NCBI GenBank assembly: GCA_902546095.1
Contig: CACCIQ010000007.1
Coordinates: 1-42,746 of the forward strand
Source of the DNA: an uncultured Bacteroidota bacterium
GTDB taxonomy: Bacteria; Bacteroidota; Bacteroidia; Flavobacteriales; Flavobacteriaceae
DNA: 42,746 bases
Direction: 5' to 3'
Shown: positions 1-7,617 of the stretch, one piece after another
Layout of the letters: each line of letters opens with the position of its first letter
Position numbering within the stretch: position 1 is the first letter of the stretch
The notes under the pieces: generated by a model
Seen by the model: only the letters and a program-made list of their open reading frames with translations
Told to the model about the DNA's origin: nothing
The model's database searches: none
Program-made: the position numbers and the translations under genes

Positions 1-275
1 ATTGCAAAAATTCCCTCACTTTCCCTGTAGATAATTTGCTCAATTAATTCACGGGTTATAAGATTTACTTTTAAGTCTTTGATACTTAAGCTTTGCAATT
101 TATCTTCAAGGACAAAAATTTGATCAATAGTAAAATTTGAATTTTTACAATGCTGAATTTCTCTTAAGCCTTCTACAATAAATTTCTTTTCTCTTTTTCT
201 AAAATTAGATTTAGATATTAGCTTTTTTGCATATTTAAATAATGAACTCTCTTTACTTGAAATTTTATTGATCAT
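1..275 (-). CDS. SpoU/TrmH-type RNA methyltransferase, N-terminal part (runs off the window)
   Basis: The minus strand is open from an ATG at 275-273 to the window edge, giving about 91 residues that begin MINKISSKESSLFKYAKKL. The stretch FRKREKKFIVEGLREIQ followed later by ESEGIFA resembles the substrate-binding N-terminal domain of SpoU/TrmH-type rRNA or tRNA 2'-O-methyltransferases, where an F-x-V-E-G-x-R-E motif is typical. The catalytic SPOUT knot domain lies outside the window, so the assignment rests on the N-terminal motif only. It is divergent from the cysteine desulfurase, with about 50 bp between the two starts. Confidence 0.6.
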   Translation of the reverse strand, partial: MINKISSKESSLFKYAKKLISKSNFRKREKKFIVEGLREIQHCKNSNFTIDQIFVLEDKLQSLSIKDLKVNLITRELIEQIIYRESEGIFA

Positions 276-305
276 ATTGGTTATATAAAACTAATCAAAA
301 TCATA

Positions 306-313
306 TATCTTTG
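306..313 (+). promoter_or_regulatory. Candidate Bacteroidota -7 element for the cysteine desulfurase
   Basis: TATCTTTG matches the Bacteroidota sigma-A -7 consensus TAnnTTTG and ends 14 bp before the ATG at 328. A TTG lies at 277-279, but the spacing of about 26 bp is longer than usual. The implied leader is very short. Confidence 0.35.
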
Positions 314-327
314 AAAAGGAATTTTCC

Positions 328-1476
328 ATGAATAAAATATATTTTGATAATGCTGCTACAACTGAAATTTCTGAAAAAGTGATTGCAGAAATGATGAAGG
401 CTATGAAAGTTAATTATGGTAACCCCTCATCAACTCACTCACATGGAAGAAACTCAAAAGCAATTTTAGAGTTGTCCAGAAAAAATATAGCTGAGAAATT
501 TAATGTCAACCCCAAAGAAATTATTTTTACTTCCGGTGGTACTGAGTCTAATAATATGATAATTAAAACTGTTGTAATAGCTCAAAATATTGAAAGAATA
601 ATTAGCACAAAAATTGAACATAAGGCAGTTTTAAACTCAATTGAATCAATCGCAAAAGAAAGAGGAACCACTATTTTATTTTTAGATGTCGATGAATACG
701 GTGTCCCAAATAAACAGCAGCTAATAGAATATTTAGAAAACTCTGATGAAAAGACTTTAGTTAGCTTAATGCACATAAACAACGAGACTGGAACAATGAT
801 AGATTTAGAGGAATTTGGAAAAATTTGTAAATCAAATAATGCTTTATTTCATAGTGATACTGTTCAGACCATTGGACATTACAATATCGAATTGGATAAG
901 ATTAATATCGATTTTATGACTTGTTCTGCTCATAAATTCCATGGACCTAAAGGTGTAGGGTTCGCTTACATAAAAAATGGACAAACAGTCAAACCACTTA
1001 TTGAGGGTGGCGCCCAAGAAAGAGGTTACAGGGGAGGAACAGAAAGTATACACAACATTGTTGGTTTGAAAACTGCGATTGATATTTCTTATGAAAACTT
1101 AGAAAATGATTCAAAAAAAGTAAAAGAATTAAAAGATCATTTTATCAAAACAGTTATGGAAAGAATTCCTGAAACTAAGATAAATGGAAAACACAATATA
1201 AATGAATCTTCATACGCAATTTTAAATTTATGTTTGCCGATAAATAGTGATAAAAAAACAATTTTAAATTTCAAATTAGATTTAGCAGGAATTTCTTGTT
1301 CATCTGGTAGTGCTTGTCAATCTGGCAGTTCTCAACCTTCTCACGTATTATCTGAGATGCTTTCTGAAGATGATATGAAAAAAATCTCTTTAAGGTTTTC
1401 TTTTTCAAAGTTTAATACAATAAAGGAAGTCGATTATGTTGTTGAGTTTTTAAAAAATTTTGTTGAGGAAAATTAA
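328..1476 (+). CDS. Cysteine desulfurase (NifS/IscS-type, class V aminotransferase)
   Basis: This PLP enzyme takes sulfur from L-cysteine as an enzyme persulfide and gives alanine, supplying iron-sulfur cluster assembly or tRNA thiolation. The 382-residue length is normal. Visible marks are the N-terminal YFDNAATT, the PLP-lysine block SAHKFHGPKG with Lys203, the ERGYRGGTES loop, and the C-terminal SSGSACQSG with the likely catalytic Cys330. The extended form of that loop suggests the IscS-like class rather than SufS. The gene stands alone, divergent from the RNA methyltransferase and converging with the M23 gene, which it overlaps by four bases. No iscU or other cluster-assembly genes are next to it, so its sulfur acceptor cannot be told from context. 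Confidence 0.93.
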   Translation: MNKIYFDNAATTEISEKVIAEMMKAMKVNYGNPSSTHSHGRNSKAILELSRKNIAEKFNVNPKEIIFTSGGTESNNMIIKTVVIAQNIERIISTKIEHKAVLNSIESIAKERGTTILFLDVDEYGVPNKQQLIEYLENSDEKTLVSLMHINNETGTMIDLEEFGKICKSNNALFHSDTVQTIGHYNIELDKINIDFMTCSAHKFHGPKGVGFAYIKNGQTVKPLIEGGAQERGYRGGTESIHNIVGLKTAIDISYENLENDSKKVKELKDHFIKTVMERIPETKINGKHNINESSYAILNLCLPINSDKKTILNFKLDLAGISCSSGSACQSGSSQPSHVLSEMLSEDDMKKISLRFSFSKFNTIKEVDYVVEFLKNFVEEN

Positions 1477-3113
1477 AACAATAAAGAATCAATCACACTT
1501 GTTGAATTTCCAACTAAATCTTCTACATATATTTCTACCTTATTGATCTTATTAGGTTTAATCAGTGTGTCGTTTTTGAAAAATATTTTCTTCAATTTTG
1601 GTTCATATTCAAATAATGCCCACTGGTCATTAATTTTTCCTCTGTAATTTTTAATGCCAGTTTCTTTGTCATTTATGTAATATTGAATTTGATTTTTATA
1701 ATTAATTCTTTTGTTTCTAATAACTGTTGGTGGTAAGGAATCAATATCAATAAAAAATTTTCCTGTGGTTTTAGTTTTAAACTGATAATACCCATCTTTA
1801 ATAGAATTGGTAACAAAGTTTTTTGAACCATCATAATTTATTCTGGCTAAATATTGTCTATCATTCAAACCATCAGTTGGATATTTTATTTCAAAATTTT
1901 TCCATGCTATCAAAAAAGGATTGTATGCAAATAAGGTATCGTTTTGAAATTTGTGTAAAATTTTTGACTTTCTATCAAAAGTATTTTTTTCAATAATCAG
2001 CTCGTGACCATTGTATGAAAAATTATACTTTTTATTAAAATCAATTAATTTATTGAAGGGCGTTTCTACTTGTTTATCATATTTAAAATTAGTACTATCT
2101 CCAATTATTTTGAGATTTATATAGGTATTGTTATTATCGTAATCACTGAGTTTTACAGTTATATTATGTTTATCACCTTTATTAATTATTAGTCCTTCAT
2201 TTTTTCCTTTCACAAAACTTAAACTATTGTTTTTGCCCCCAAATAATTTAACAATTCTAGATTTTTTAAGCACATAATATTCATTATCAATATATTTTTT
2301 TTGATATGGTTTTTCTGAAAAAGTAAATGAATCAAAAATTAATTCAAACTTTAACGAGTCATTTTTGAATAGAGAGTATTTATAATTACCAAAAATATTA
2401 TTGGTTTTATTTTGTCTATCATATGATACTACTCCGAAACCAATAGTATCTGTAGTTTTTATTGTGTTTGCTGTAAATGTACTGTCATTAATTTTTAAAA
2501 GTTTAAGTTGTTTTTTTCTAAGTAAACCATTCTTAATTCCATATAAAAAAAAGTTCTTTAAGTAAGGTCGAATTGTGTCAATTACATCAAAGTTGTAGAA
2601 TAATGGATTGATTGGTAATTCTTCATTTGTTTTTCTAATTTCAAAATGAAGATGAGGGCCAAAAGAACTCCCTGTATTACCTGATAAACCAATAATTTCC
2701 TTTTTTTCAATTTTTAATTCATCAGGTCTAAAAAACTTTCGAACCTCGTATTTTTTCATTTTATACTGAAGCTTATTTATGATTTTTTCTATCTTATCAC
2801 TGAACTTACTTAGGTGAGCATATACTGTTGTTAAATTATTTCCATGATCAATGTAAACAACCTTGCCAAAACCGCTAGTTGAAACCTGTACTCTTGATAC
2901 ATAACCAGCGTCAATAGCTCTTATATCAATTCCCTCTTTTCCTTTGGTTTTTATATCAATACCAGAATGAAAGCCACTTGACCTTAGCTCTCCAAAATTT
3001 CCACTTAGAAGAATAGGAAAATCAATTGGTGATTCAAGCTTCTTCGTGCTTTTTTCCTGGGAAAAAATTAGATTAGAAAATAATACGATAAAAACTAAAA
3101 TTAAATTTTTCAA
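1473..3113 (-). CDS. Exported M23 family metallopeptidase
   Basis: This is a 546-residue protein with a Sec signal peptide (about residues 1-18, ending NLIFSQ). The LytM/M23 fold occupies about residues 30-165: the first zinc ligands sit in SGFHSGIDIK (His49, Asp53), and the last ones in GPHLHFEIR (His154, His156), with HGNNLTTVYAH between them. M23 enzymes cut peptide cross-links in murein or act as scaffolds for amidases. All catalytic ligands seem present, so activity is likely. The remaining 380 residues are beta-rich, with no domain I can name, and are a common extension in Bacteroidota homologues. The start is fixed by the signal peptide. Its 3' end overlaps the convergent cysteine desulfurase. 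Confidence 0.88.
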   Translation of the reverse strand: MKNLILVFIVLFSNLIFSQEKSTKKLESPIDFPILLSGNFGELRSSGFHSGIDIKTKGKEGIDIRAIDAGYVSRVQVSTSGFGKVVYIDHGNNLTTVYAHLSKFSDKIEKIINKLQYKMKKYEVRKFFRPDELKIEKKEIIGLSGNTGSSFGPHLHFEIRKTNEELPINPLFYNFDVIDTIRPYLKNFFLYGIKNGLLRKKQLKLLKINDSTFTANTIKTTDTIGFGVVSYDRQNKTNNIFGNYKYSLFKNDSLKFELIFDSFTFSEKPYQKKYIDNEYYVLKKSRIVKLFGGKNNSLSFVKGKNEGLIINKGDKHNITVKLSDYDNNNTYINLKIIGDSTNFKYDKQVETPFNKLIDFNKKYNFSYNGHELIIEKNTFDRKSKILHKFQNDTLFAYNPFLIAWKNFEIKYPTDGLNDRQYLARINYDGSKNFVTNSIKDGYYQFKTKTTGKFFIDIDSLPPTVIRNKRINYKNQIQYYINDKETGIKNYRGKINDQWALFEYEPKLKKIFFKNDTLIKPNKINKVEIYVEDLVGNSTSVIDSLLF

Positions 3114-3132
3114 ATAGATTTTAATTAAAGTA

Positions 3133-3163
3133 TTGGTTATAATTATATATAAACTTAAATTTA
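3133..3163 (+). promoter_or_regulatory. Possible promoter for the coiled-coil/zapA pair
   Basis: TTG at 3133-3135 and TAAATTTA at 3156-3163 are separated by 20 bp, the usual spacing between Bacteroidota -33 and -7 elements. The -7 box has one mismatch to TAnnTTTG. It lies 17 bp before the ATG at 3181. Confidence 0.3.
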
Positions 3164-3180
3164 TGTAATAGTAGCTTATT

Positions 3181-3468
3181 ATGAAAGAAACATTAAAAAA
3201 TGTTGACGAGTTATATGATAAAATTAATCAGCTTTTAAAAAGTTATGATTTGTTAAAAAAAAATAATGATAAGATTTTGGAAGATTTAAATTCTGTCAAG
3301 ATTAGCCTGCTTAACAAAGAAGATGAAATTAAAAAATTAAAAGAAAAATATGATTCTTTAAAGTTTTCTAATATTATATACAATCAATCTGATAAGAAAT
3401 TAGCAAAGAAAAAAATAAGAAAAATGATTGATGAAATTGATAATTGTATTTTAAATTTAATGGGATAA
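3181..3468 (+). CDS. Small coiled-coil protein upstream of zapA
   Basis: This 95-residue protein is highly charged and predicted to be almost entirely helical. Leu/Ile heptads run from about residue 8 to 65 (for example VDELYDKINQLLKSYDLL and KEDEIKKLKEKYDSL), and a basic helix ends the chain. It has no signal peptide, so it should be cytoplasmic. Its TAA stop shares a base with the zapA ATG (TAATG), which points to translational coupling. By position and shape it may be a ZapB-like partner of the division machinery, but I see no sequence signature that proves this. Confidence 0.75.
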   Translation: MKETLKNVDELYDKINQLLKSYDLLKKNNDKILEDLNSVKISLLNKEDEIKKLKEKYDSLKFSNIIYNQSDKKLAKKKIRKMIDEIDNCILNLMG

Positions 3469-3746
3469 TGCAAAAAATTAAATTAAATATTGGTAACAGG
3501 GTGTATCCTCTAAGTGTGGATACAAATCAAGAGGAAATATTAAGGAAAGCTGCTAAGCAAATTAATCAAATGATAAATGATTATGAGAGTAAGTATGCAG
3601 TAAGAGATAAGCAAGACAGTCTAGCGATGAGTGCTCTTCAAATATTAAGTCAGAGCAAAACATTTTCCAATGATGATGACAAAGAGATATTTGAAATAGG
3701 AGAGAAGCTAAATAAAATTAAAGAATTGATAGATTCAAGACTTTAG
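3468..3746 (+). CDS. zapA: Cell division protein ZapA
   Basis: ZapA binds FtsZ and bundles its filaments at the division ring. The 92-residue protein starts MQKIKLNIGNRVYPLSV, has the beta-strand head typical of the family with EEILRKAAKQINQMINDYE, and ends in a helical dimerisation region. An in-frame upstream ATG at 3444 exists, but the start at 3468 gives the normal N-terminus and the tight TAATG overlap with the preceding coiled-coil gene, so it is preferred. In several phyla zapA lies just upstream of the 6S RNA gene, and the region after this stop codon fits that. Confidence 0.88.
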   Translation: MQKIKLNIGNRVYPLSVDTNQEEILRKAAKQINQMINDYESKYAVRDKQDSLAMSALQILSQSKTFSNDDDKEIFEIGEKLNKIKELIDSRL

Positions 3747-3754
3747 TTAAACGT

Positions 3755-3890
3755 TCATTAAAATATAATTTTACCTACAGCAGATTTAAATTGGTAAACT
3801 CAACACTATTTTTTTTAAAAAAGGTGAGTCTGTATGCTAGAGCGCGCCCTGAGGGGATTTTCGAATATATAGTTAGCCTTAAACTTGTAT
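3755..3890 (+). ncRNA. ssrS: Probable 6S-like regulatory RNA downstream of zapA
   Basis: The roughly 160 bp between zapA and galK hold no ORF but show structured sequence. An ACTCA/TGAGT helix is capped by a long T8A6 stretch (3798-3830). A G/C-rich block, GCGCGCCCTGAGGGG (3842-3856), stands out from the AT-rich surroundings. 6S RNA mimics an open promoter and binds sigma-70 RNA polymerase. It is known to sit next to zapA in many bacteria, and a flavobacterial form (6S-Flavo) has been described. The call rests on synteny and general appearance. The exact ends are not known, and I could not run a covariance search. Confidence 0.5.
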
Positions 3891-3907
3891 AACAGGAGTT
3901 TATACAA
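3885..3907. terminator. Hairpin between the 6S-like RNA and galK
   Basis: TTGTATAA (3885-3892) and TTATACAA (3900-3907) form a perfect 8-bp inverted repeat with a 7-nt loop. It sits exactly between the convergent zapA/6S unit and the galK stop codon. There is no strong T-run on either side, so termination is possible but not certain. Confidence 0.4.
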
Positions 3908-5035
3908 TCAATCTGTTTGTAGGTTTTTTATTTTTACACCATCGCATATTGTAATTTCGATTGGAGTCAAGTCAATTCTAAATTTGTCTTTATAGCTTTT
4001 GCATGCTTTTTCTATAAACTCATTTTTAAAAGATTTTTCAACAAGATTTATTGTACACCCACCAAATCCTCCCCCCATCATTCTAGCACCTAAAATTTTT
4101 TCAAATGGCTTTGTCAAGTCTACCAAAAAATCTAATTCATCACAACTAACTTCATAAAGGTCTTTTAACCCTGAATGTGATTTATACATTAAGCTACCAA
4201 GGTCATAAAACTTAGACTCATTGAGTTTTTTTGCAGCATCACATGTCCTTTGATTTTCATTAATTACAAATGATGCCCTATTATAGATTTTAGTCTCCAA
4301 AATATTTTTAAGTTCGGAAACTAAATTTGGACTTACATCACATAATGTTGAGTAATTATTATTGAATTTATTGTTAATTATTTTTAGAGCATTGTAACAC
4401 TCTTCAACTCTGTCATTGTAAGCTGTATTAGCAAGATTATGTTCCACATTAGTATTTAGAAGAATTATTTGAAAATCATTAAAATCTGCATTTACGTAAT
4501 TAAAATTTCTCGAATAACATTCCAAGTGTATCAATTTATTTTTTTTACCATTTAGGATGGTGAACTGATCCATTATTCCTCCTTTAAGACCGATATAATT
4601 GTGTTCGACATCACTAACAATATCAACAATTTCATTTTTGTCAATTTGAAGGTTGTTAATTTCGATTAACCCAGATGCTAAGCCTGAAATTAATGCAGAT
4701 GATGAACTAATTCCAGCACCAATAGGTAAACTGCTTTTAATCACACATTTAAAAGATGAGATTGTTTGTTTTTTCTTGTTTATTAAATTGTTTACGGTAC
4801 CAATAATATAATTTTGCCAATGCTCATTTGATTTTTTGAGGTTTGAAAATTCAAACTCAAATTTTTTATTGATTGTTTTTGATTCAATTATACATTTATT
4901 TCCCTCAATATTTTCAATTAAAAACTCAACTTTTTTATCTATTGCACCAGGAAGAACTGAGCCTCCATTATAATCAACATGCTCTCCTATTAAATTAATT
5001 CTGCCGGGTGATTCAACTTTAATTTTCCTATTCAT
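3908..5035 (-). CDS. galK: Galactokinase
   Basis: This enzyme phosphorylates alpha-D-galactose to galactose-1-phosphate with ATP, entering the Leloir pathway in the cytoplasm. The 375-residue length is normal for GHMP-family GalK. The galactokinase signature GRINLIGEHVDYNGG is at residues 11-25. The ATP-binding glycine/serine loop PIGAGISSSSAL and the C-terminal GHMP motif GARMMGGGFGGC are intact. It is the last gene of a minus-strand operon (sulfatase, galE, galK) and overlaps galE by 8 bp, implying coupled translation. Its place beside sulfatases and a beta-galactosidase indicates that galactose is a product of the locus. No galT or mutarotase is in the window. Confidence 0.95.
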   Translation of the reverse strand: MNRKIKVESPGRINLIGEHVDYNGGSVLPGAIDKKVEFLIENIEGNKCIIESKTINKKFEFEFSNLKKSNEHWQNYIIGTVNNLINKKKQTISSFKCVIKSSLPIGAGISSSSALISGLASGLIEINNLQIDKNEIVDIVSDVEHNYIGLKGGIMDQFTILNGKKNKLIHLECYSRNFNYVNADFNDFQIILLNTNVEHNLANTAYNDRVEECYNALKIINNKFNNNYSTLCDVSPNLVSELKNILETKIYNRASFVINENQRTCDAAKKLNESKFYDLGSLMYKSHSGLKDLYEVSCDELDFLVDLTKPFEKILGARMMGGGFGGCTINLVEKSFKNEFIEKACKSYKDKFRIDLTPIEITICDGVKIKNLQTD

Positions 5036-6050
5036 TTTTATTAATATTCAATTCCCAATTCCATGCTGTTTTTAAGGCATTTTCTAAACTGTATTTTGTT
5101 GTCCAATTCAACTCATTTTTGATTTTTGATGTATCTGCATATGCTATAACTACATCACCATCTCTTCTCTTTCCAATTTTATAATTTAATTTTAGTTGAT
5201 TTACATTTTCAAAAAGATTAATTAATTCCAAAACTGAAGTCCCTTTACCAGTCCCTACATTATATACGTTAAAGAAACTATTATCTTTTATATTCATTAG
5301 TTTTTCAAGACAAGTTATATGTACTTCTGCTAAGTCCATAATGTGAATATAATCTCTAACACATGTTCCATCATTTGTGTCATAATCATTTCCAAATACA
5401 GTTAGGTGATCTCTTTTACCTACAGCAGTTTGGGTAATGTATGGAACAAGATTTTCAGGGATACCAATTGGAAGCTCTCCAATCAGAGATGTAGGATGTG
5501 CCCCTATAGGATTAAAGTATCTTAAAGTGATATTTTTAAAGTTATGTCCAGTTTTGTGAAAATTTTCAAGAATTTCTTCGCACTTTCTTTTAGATTGACC
5601 ATAAGGCGACTCTGCTTTTTTAAGCTCAAAACATTCATTTATAGGCATTGAATCAGCTTGACCATAAACAGTACAGCTGGAACTAAAAATAAAATTCATC
5701 GGCTTTTTTAATTTTTGAATTTCATAAATAATATTTTCAAGCGAACCCACATTGTTTTTAAAATATTTATCTGGATAATTAACACTTTCATTCACTGATT
5801 TATGAGCAGCAAAGTGAATAATTCCATCAAAATCATAATTATTAAAAAGTTTAGATACAGACTCTTTATCTTTTAGGTCAATTTTTTCAAAAACTGGAAC
5901 TTTACTTGTAATCTGAGATATATTTTCAATTACTTTTTCATTAGAATTTGATAGATCGTCAACGATAACCAAATCATACCCTTTTTCTAGCAATAAAACG
6001 CTTGTATGAGAACCTATGTAACCTAAACCACCTGTTACTAGTACTTGCAT
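5028..6050 (-). CDS. galE: UDP-glucose 4-epimerase
   Basis: GalE interconverts UDP-galactose and UDP-glucose using bound NAD. The 340-residue chain begins with the Rossmann motif VTGGLGYIGSH (residues 5-15) and has the catalytic YxxxK at Tyr150/Lys154 in SPYGQSKRK, preceded by the Ser/Thr-containing FSSSCTVYG block. The substrate-binding segment TLRYFNPIGAHP is characteristic of true GalE rather than other short-chain epimerases. It lies 6 bp downstream of the sulfatase at 6057-7577 and overlaps galK, so all three are likely on one transcript. Confidence 0.95.
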   Translation of the reverse strand: MQVLVTGGLGYIGSHTSVLLLEKGYDLVIVDDLSNSNEKVIENISQITSKVPVFEKIDLKDKESVSKLFNNYDFDGIIHFAAHKSVNESVNYPDKYFKNNVGSLENIIYEIQKLKKPMNFIFSSSCTVYGQADSMPINECFELKKAESPYGQSKRKCEEILENFHKTGHNFKNITLRYFNPIGAHPTSLIGELPIGIPENLVPYITQTAVGKRDHLTVFGNDYDTNDGTCVRDYIHIMDLAEVHITCLEKLMNIKDNSFFNVYNVGTGKGTSVLELINLFENVNQLKLNYKIGKRRDGDVVIAYADTSKIKNELNWTTKYSLENALKTAWNWELNINKNE

Positions 6051-6056
6051 TAAAAA

Positions 6057-7577
6057 TTATTCAAGTTCAAGTTTTTCAGCTTCTTTTTTGTCTTTACCCA
6101 GGATTTCCTCATATCTAGTAATCATATCATTTAGTTTATCAGGATTGGTTTTTGACAAATCATTTTGTTGAGAAATATCATTATCCAAATTGAATAATAA
6201 GTAATCTTTAGAGTTACCTAATTCAATATTTACATTATAGTTAAAAGCTGCAAGATTATATGGTGGGATCATAACCCAATTATTTTGTCTAAAAGCAGTT
6301 CTTGTGGTTGCTTCGATTACTAACTCATCCCTTCCTTTACCTGTATTTTTAAAAAATACACTTGATAAATCAACACCATCATTAGATTTAATATCAGATC
6401 CCAATAGCGATGAAAATGAATTTAAGAAATCAATTTGAGTTACAACTTCATCAGACACTTGAGGTTTAATTTTACCTTTCCAGTATGTAATAAAAGGGAC
6501 TCTTGTCCCTGCTTCATACAAACTGTATTTACCACCCCTTAAATTTCCAGCCGGAGTATGATCTCCCAATTTTTCAACCGCATCATCATAGTATCCATCA
6601 TTTAAAACAGGTCCATTATCACTTGAAATAATAATTATGGTTTTTTCTAATATACCATTTTCTTCAAGGTAATTATACATTTCTCCAATACACCAATCAG
6701 CCTCTTTAATAACATCACCTCTAGGTCCCATTCCTGAGGTTCCAACAAATCTCGGGTGAGGCGTTCTTGGAACATGTGGTTGCTGAAGTGAGTAAAATAG
6801 AAAAAATGGTTTGTCCTTGACAGTATCTAAATATTCTTTTGCTTTATTTATAAACTCATCCGCCATATCAATATCGCTCCATTTTGCTTTTTCACCACCT
6901 TTCATATATCCAATTCGTGGGACACCATTTACAATAGCTTTGTTGTGACCATGATGCCATTTCATTGTTAGTAGCTCTGGATTTTTTGTACCACTTGGTA
7001 ATCCGTAATCATCATTGCCAAAATTAATCTCTATAGGATCATTCGGATCAAGATTTACAACATTACCATTTTCAATATAAACAGTAGGAACTCTGTCTTG
7101 TGTATCTGCCATAATATATGAGTGATCAAAGCCCACTTCATTTGGTCCTGGACTAATTAAGCTGTTATAATCAACTGGACCATCTTTCCCAAGACCTAGA
7201 TGCCATTTTCCAACAACTCCAGTTTCATAACCCATTGATTTAAACATCTTTGGTAATGTTATCTCATTTTCATCAATAATCAAATTTCCACCAGTAATTA
7301 TCTTAGCTTTTTTGTTCCTCCAGGGATAGGTTCCTGTCATTAAAGCGTATCTGCTTGGACTACAAGTAGCCGAGCTTGCATATCCATTTGTAAACCTGAT
7401 ACCCCCATTTGCAATTTTGTCCATGTTTGGGGTCTCTAAAGTTCCTAGTTCATAAGAACTTACATCACCATATCCTAAATCATCTAAATAAATTAGAACT
7501 ACGTTTGGTTGAATATTTTTTTCTGAATTACAAGAGAGTAAAAAAGTAAAAAGTAGAAGAAGGAATTTTGCTTTCAT
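6057..7577 (-). CDS. Lipoprotein type I sulfatase (first gene of the sulfatase-galE-galK operon)
   Basis: This 506-residue S1-family sulfatase hydrolyses sulfate esters, here probably on a sugar exported or held at the cell surface. A lipobox, FTFLLSC, gives a lipidated Cys16. The calcium ligands are in LDDLGYGD (Asp32, Asp33). The maturation motif CSPSR at Cys72, followed by the family LMTGTYPWR, predicts conversion of the cysteine to formylglycine. GKWHLG and the later SSDNGPV supply further active-site residues. All canonical positions look intact. The exact SulfAtlas subfamily and the regiospecificity cannot be read from sequence by eye. Its operon with galE and galK suggests a sulfated galactose unit as substrate. 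Confidence 0.93.
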   Translation of the reverse strand: MKAKFLLLLFTFLLSCNSEKNIQPNVVLIYLDDLGYGDVSSYELGTLETPNMDKIANGGIRFTNGYASSATCSPSRYALMTGTYPWRNKKAKIITGGNLIIDENEITLPKMFKSMGYETGVVGKWHLGLGKDGPVDYNSLISPGPNEVGFDHSYIMADTQDRVPTVYIENGNVVNLDPNDPIEINFGNDDYGLPSGTKNPELLTMKWHHGHNKAIVNGVPRIGYMKGGEKAKWSDIDMADEFINKAKEYLDTVKDKPFFLFYSLQQPHVPRTPHPRFVGTSGMGPRGDVIKEADWCIGEMYNYLEENGILEKTIIIISSDNGPVLNDGYYDDAVEKLGDHTPAGNLRGGKYSLYEAGTRVPFITYWKGKIKPQVSDEVVTQIDFLNSFSSLLGSDIKSNDGVDLSSVFFKNTGKGRDELVIEATTRTAFRQNNWVMIPPYNLAAFNYNVNIELGNSKDYLLFNLDNDISQQNDLSKTNPDKLNDMITRYEEILGKDKKEAEKLELE

Positions 7578-7617
7578 AATAATTTTTAAATTAGTTGAAG
7601 TTTAGTAATACTAACTT
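7578..7617. promoter_or_regulatory. Compact divergent control region with a TTAGT/ACTAA inverted repeat
   Basis: Only 40 bp separate two divergent sulfatase starts. TTAGT (7602-7606) and ACTAA (7610-7614) form a short inverted repeat, loosely extended by AGTT/AACT on the flanks. Opposing promoters must overlap here or lie inside the genes, so the repeat could be an operator. No clear TAnnTTTG box was found. Confidence 0.25.

Noticed and set aside
3444-3467. Upstream in-frame ATG for zapA at 3444
   Set aside because: It lies inside the preceding coiled-coil gene and adds eight residues not typical of ZapA. The ATG at 3468 gives the TAATG coupling and a standard N-terminus.
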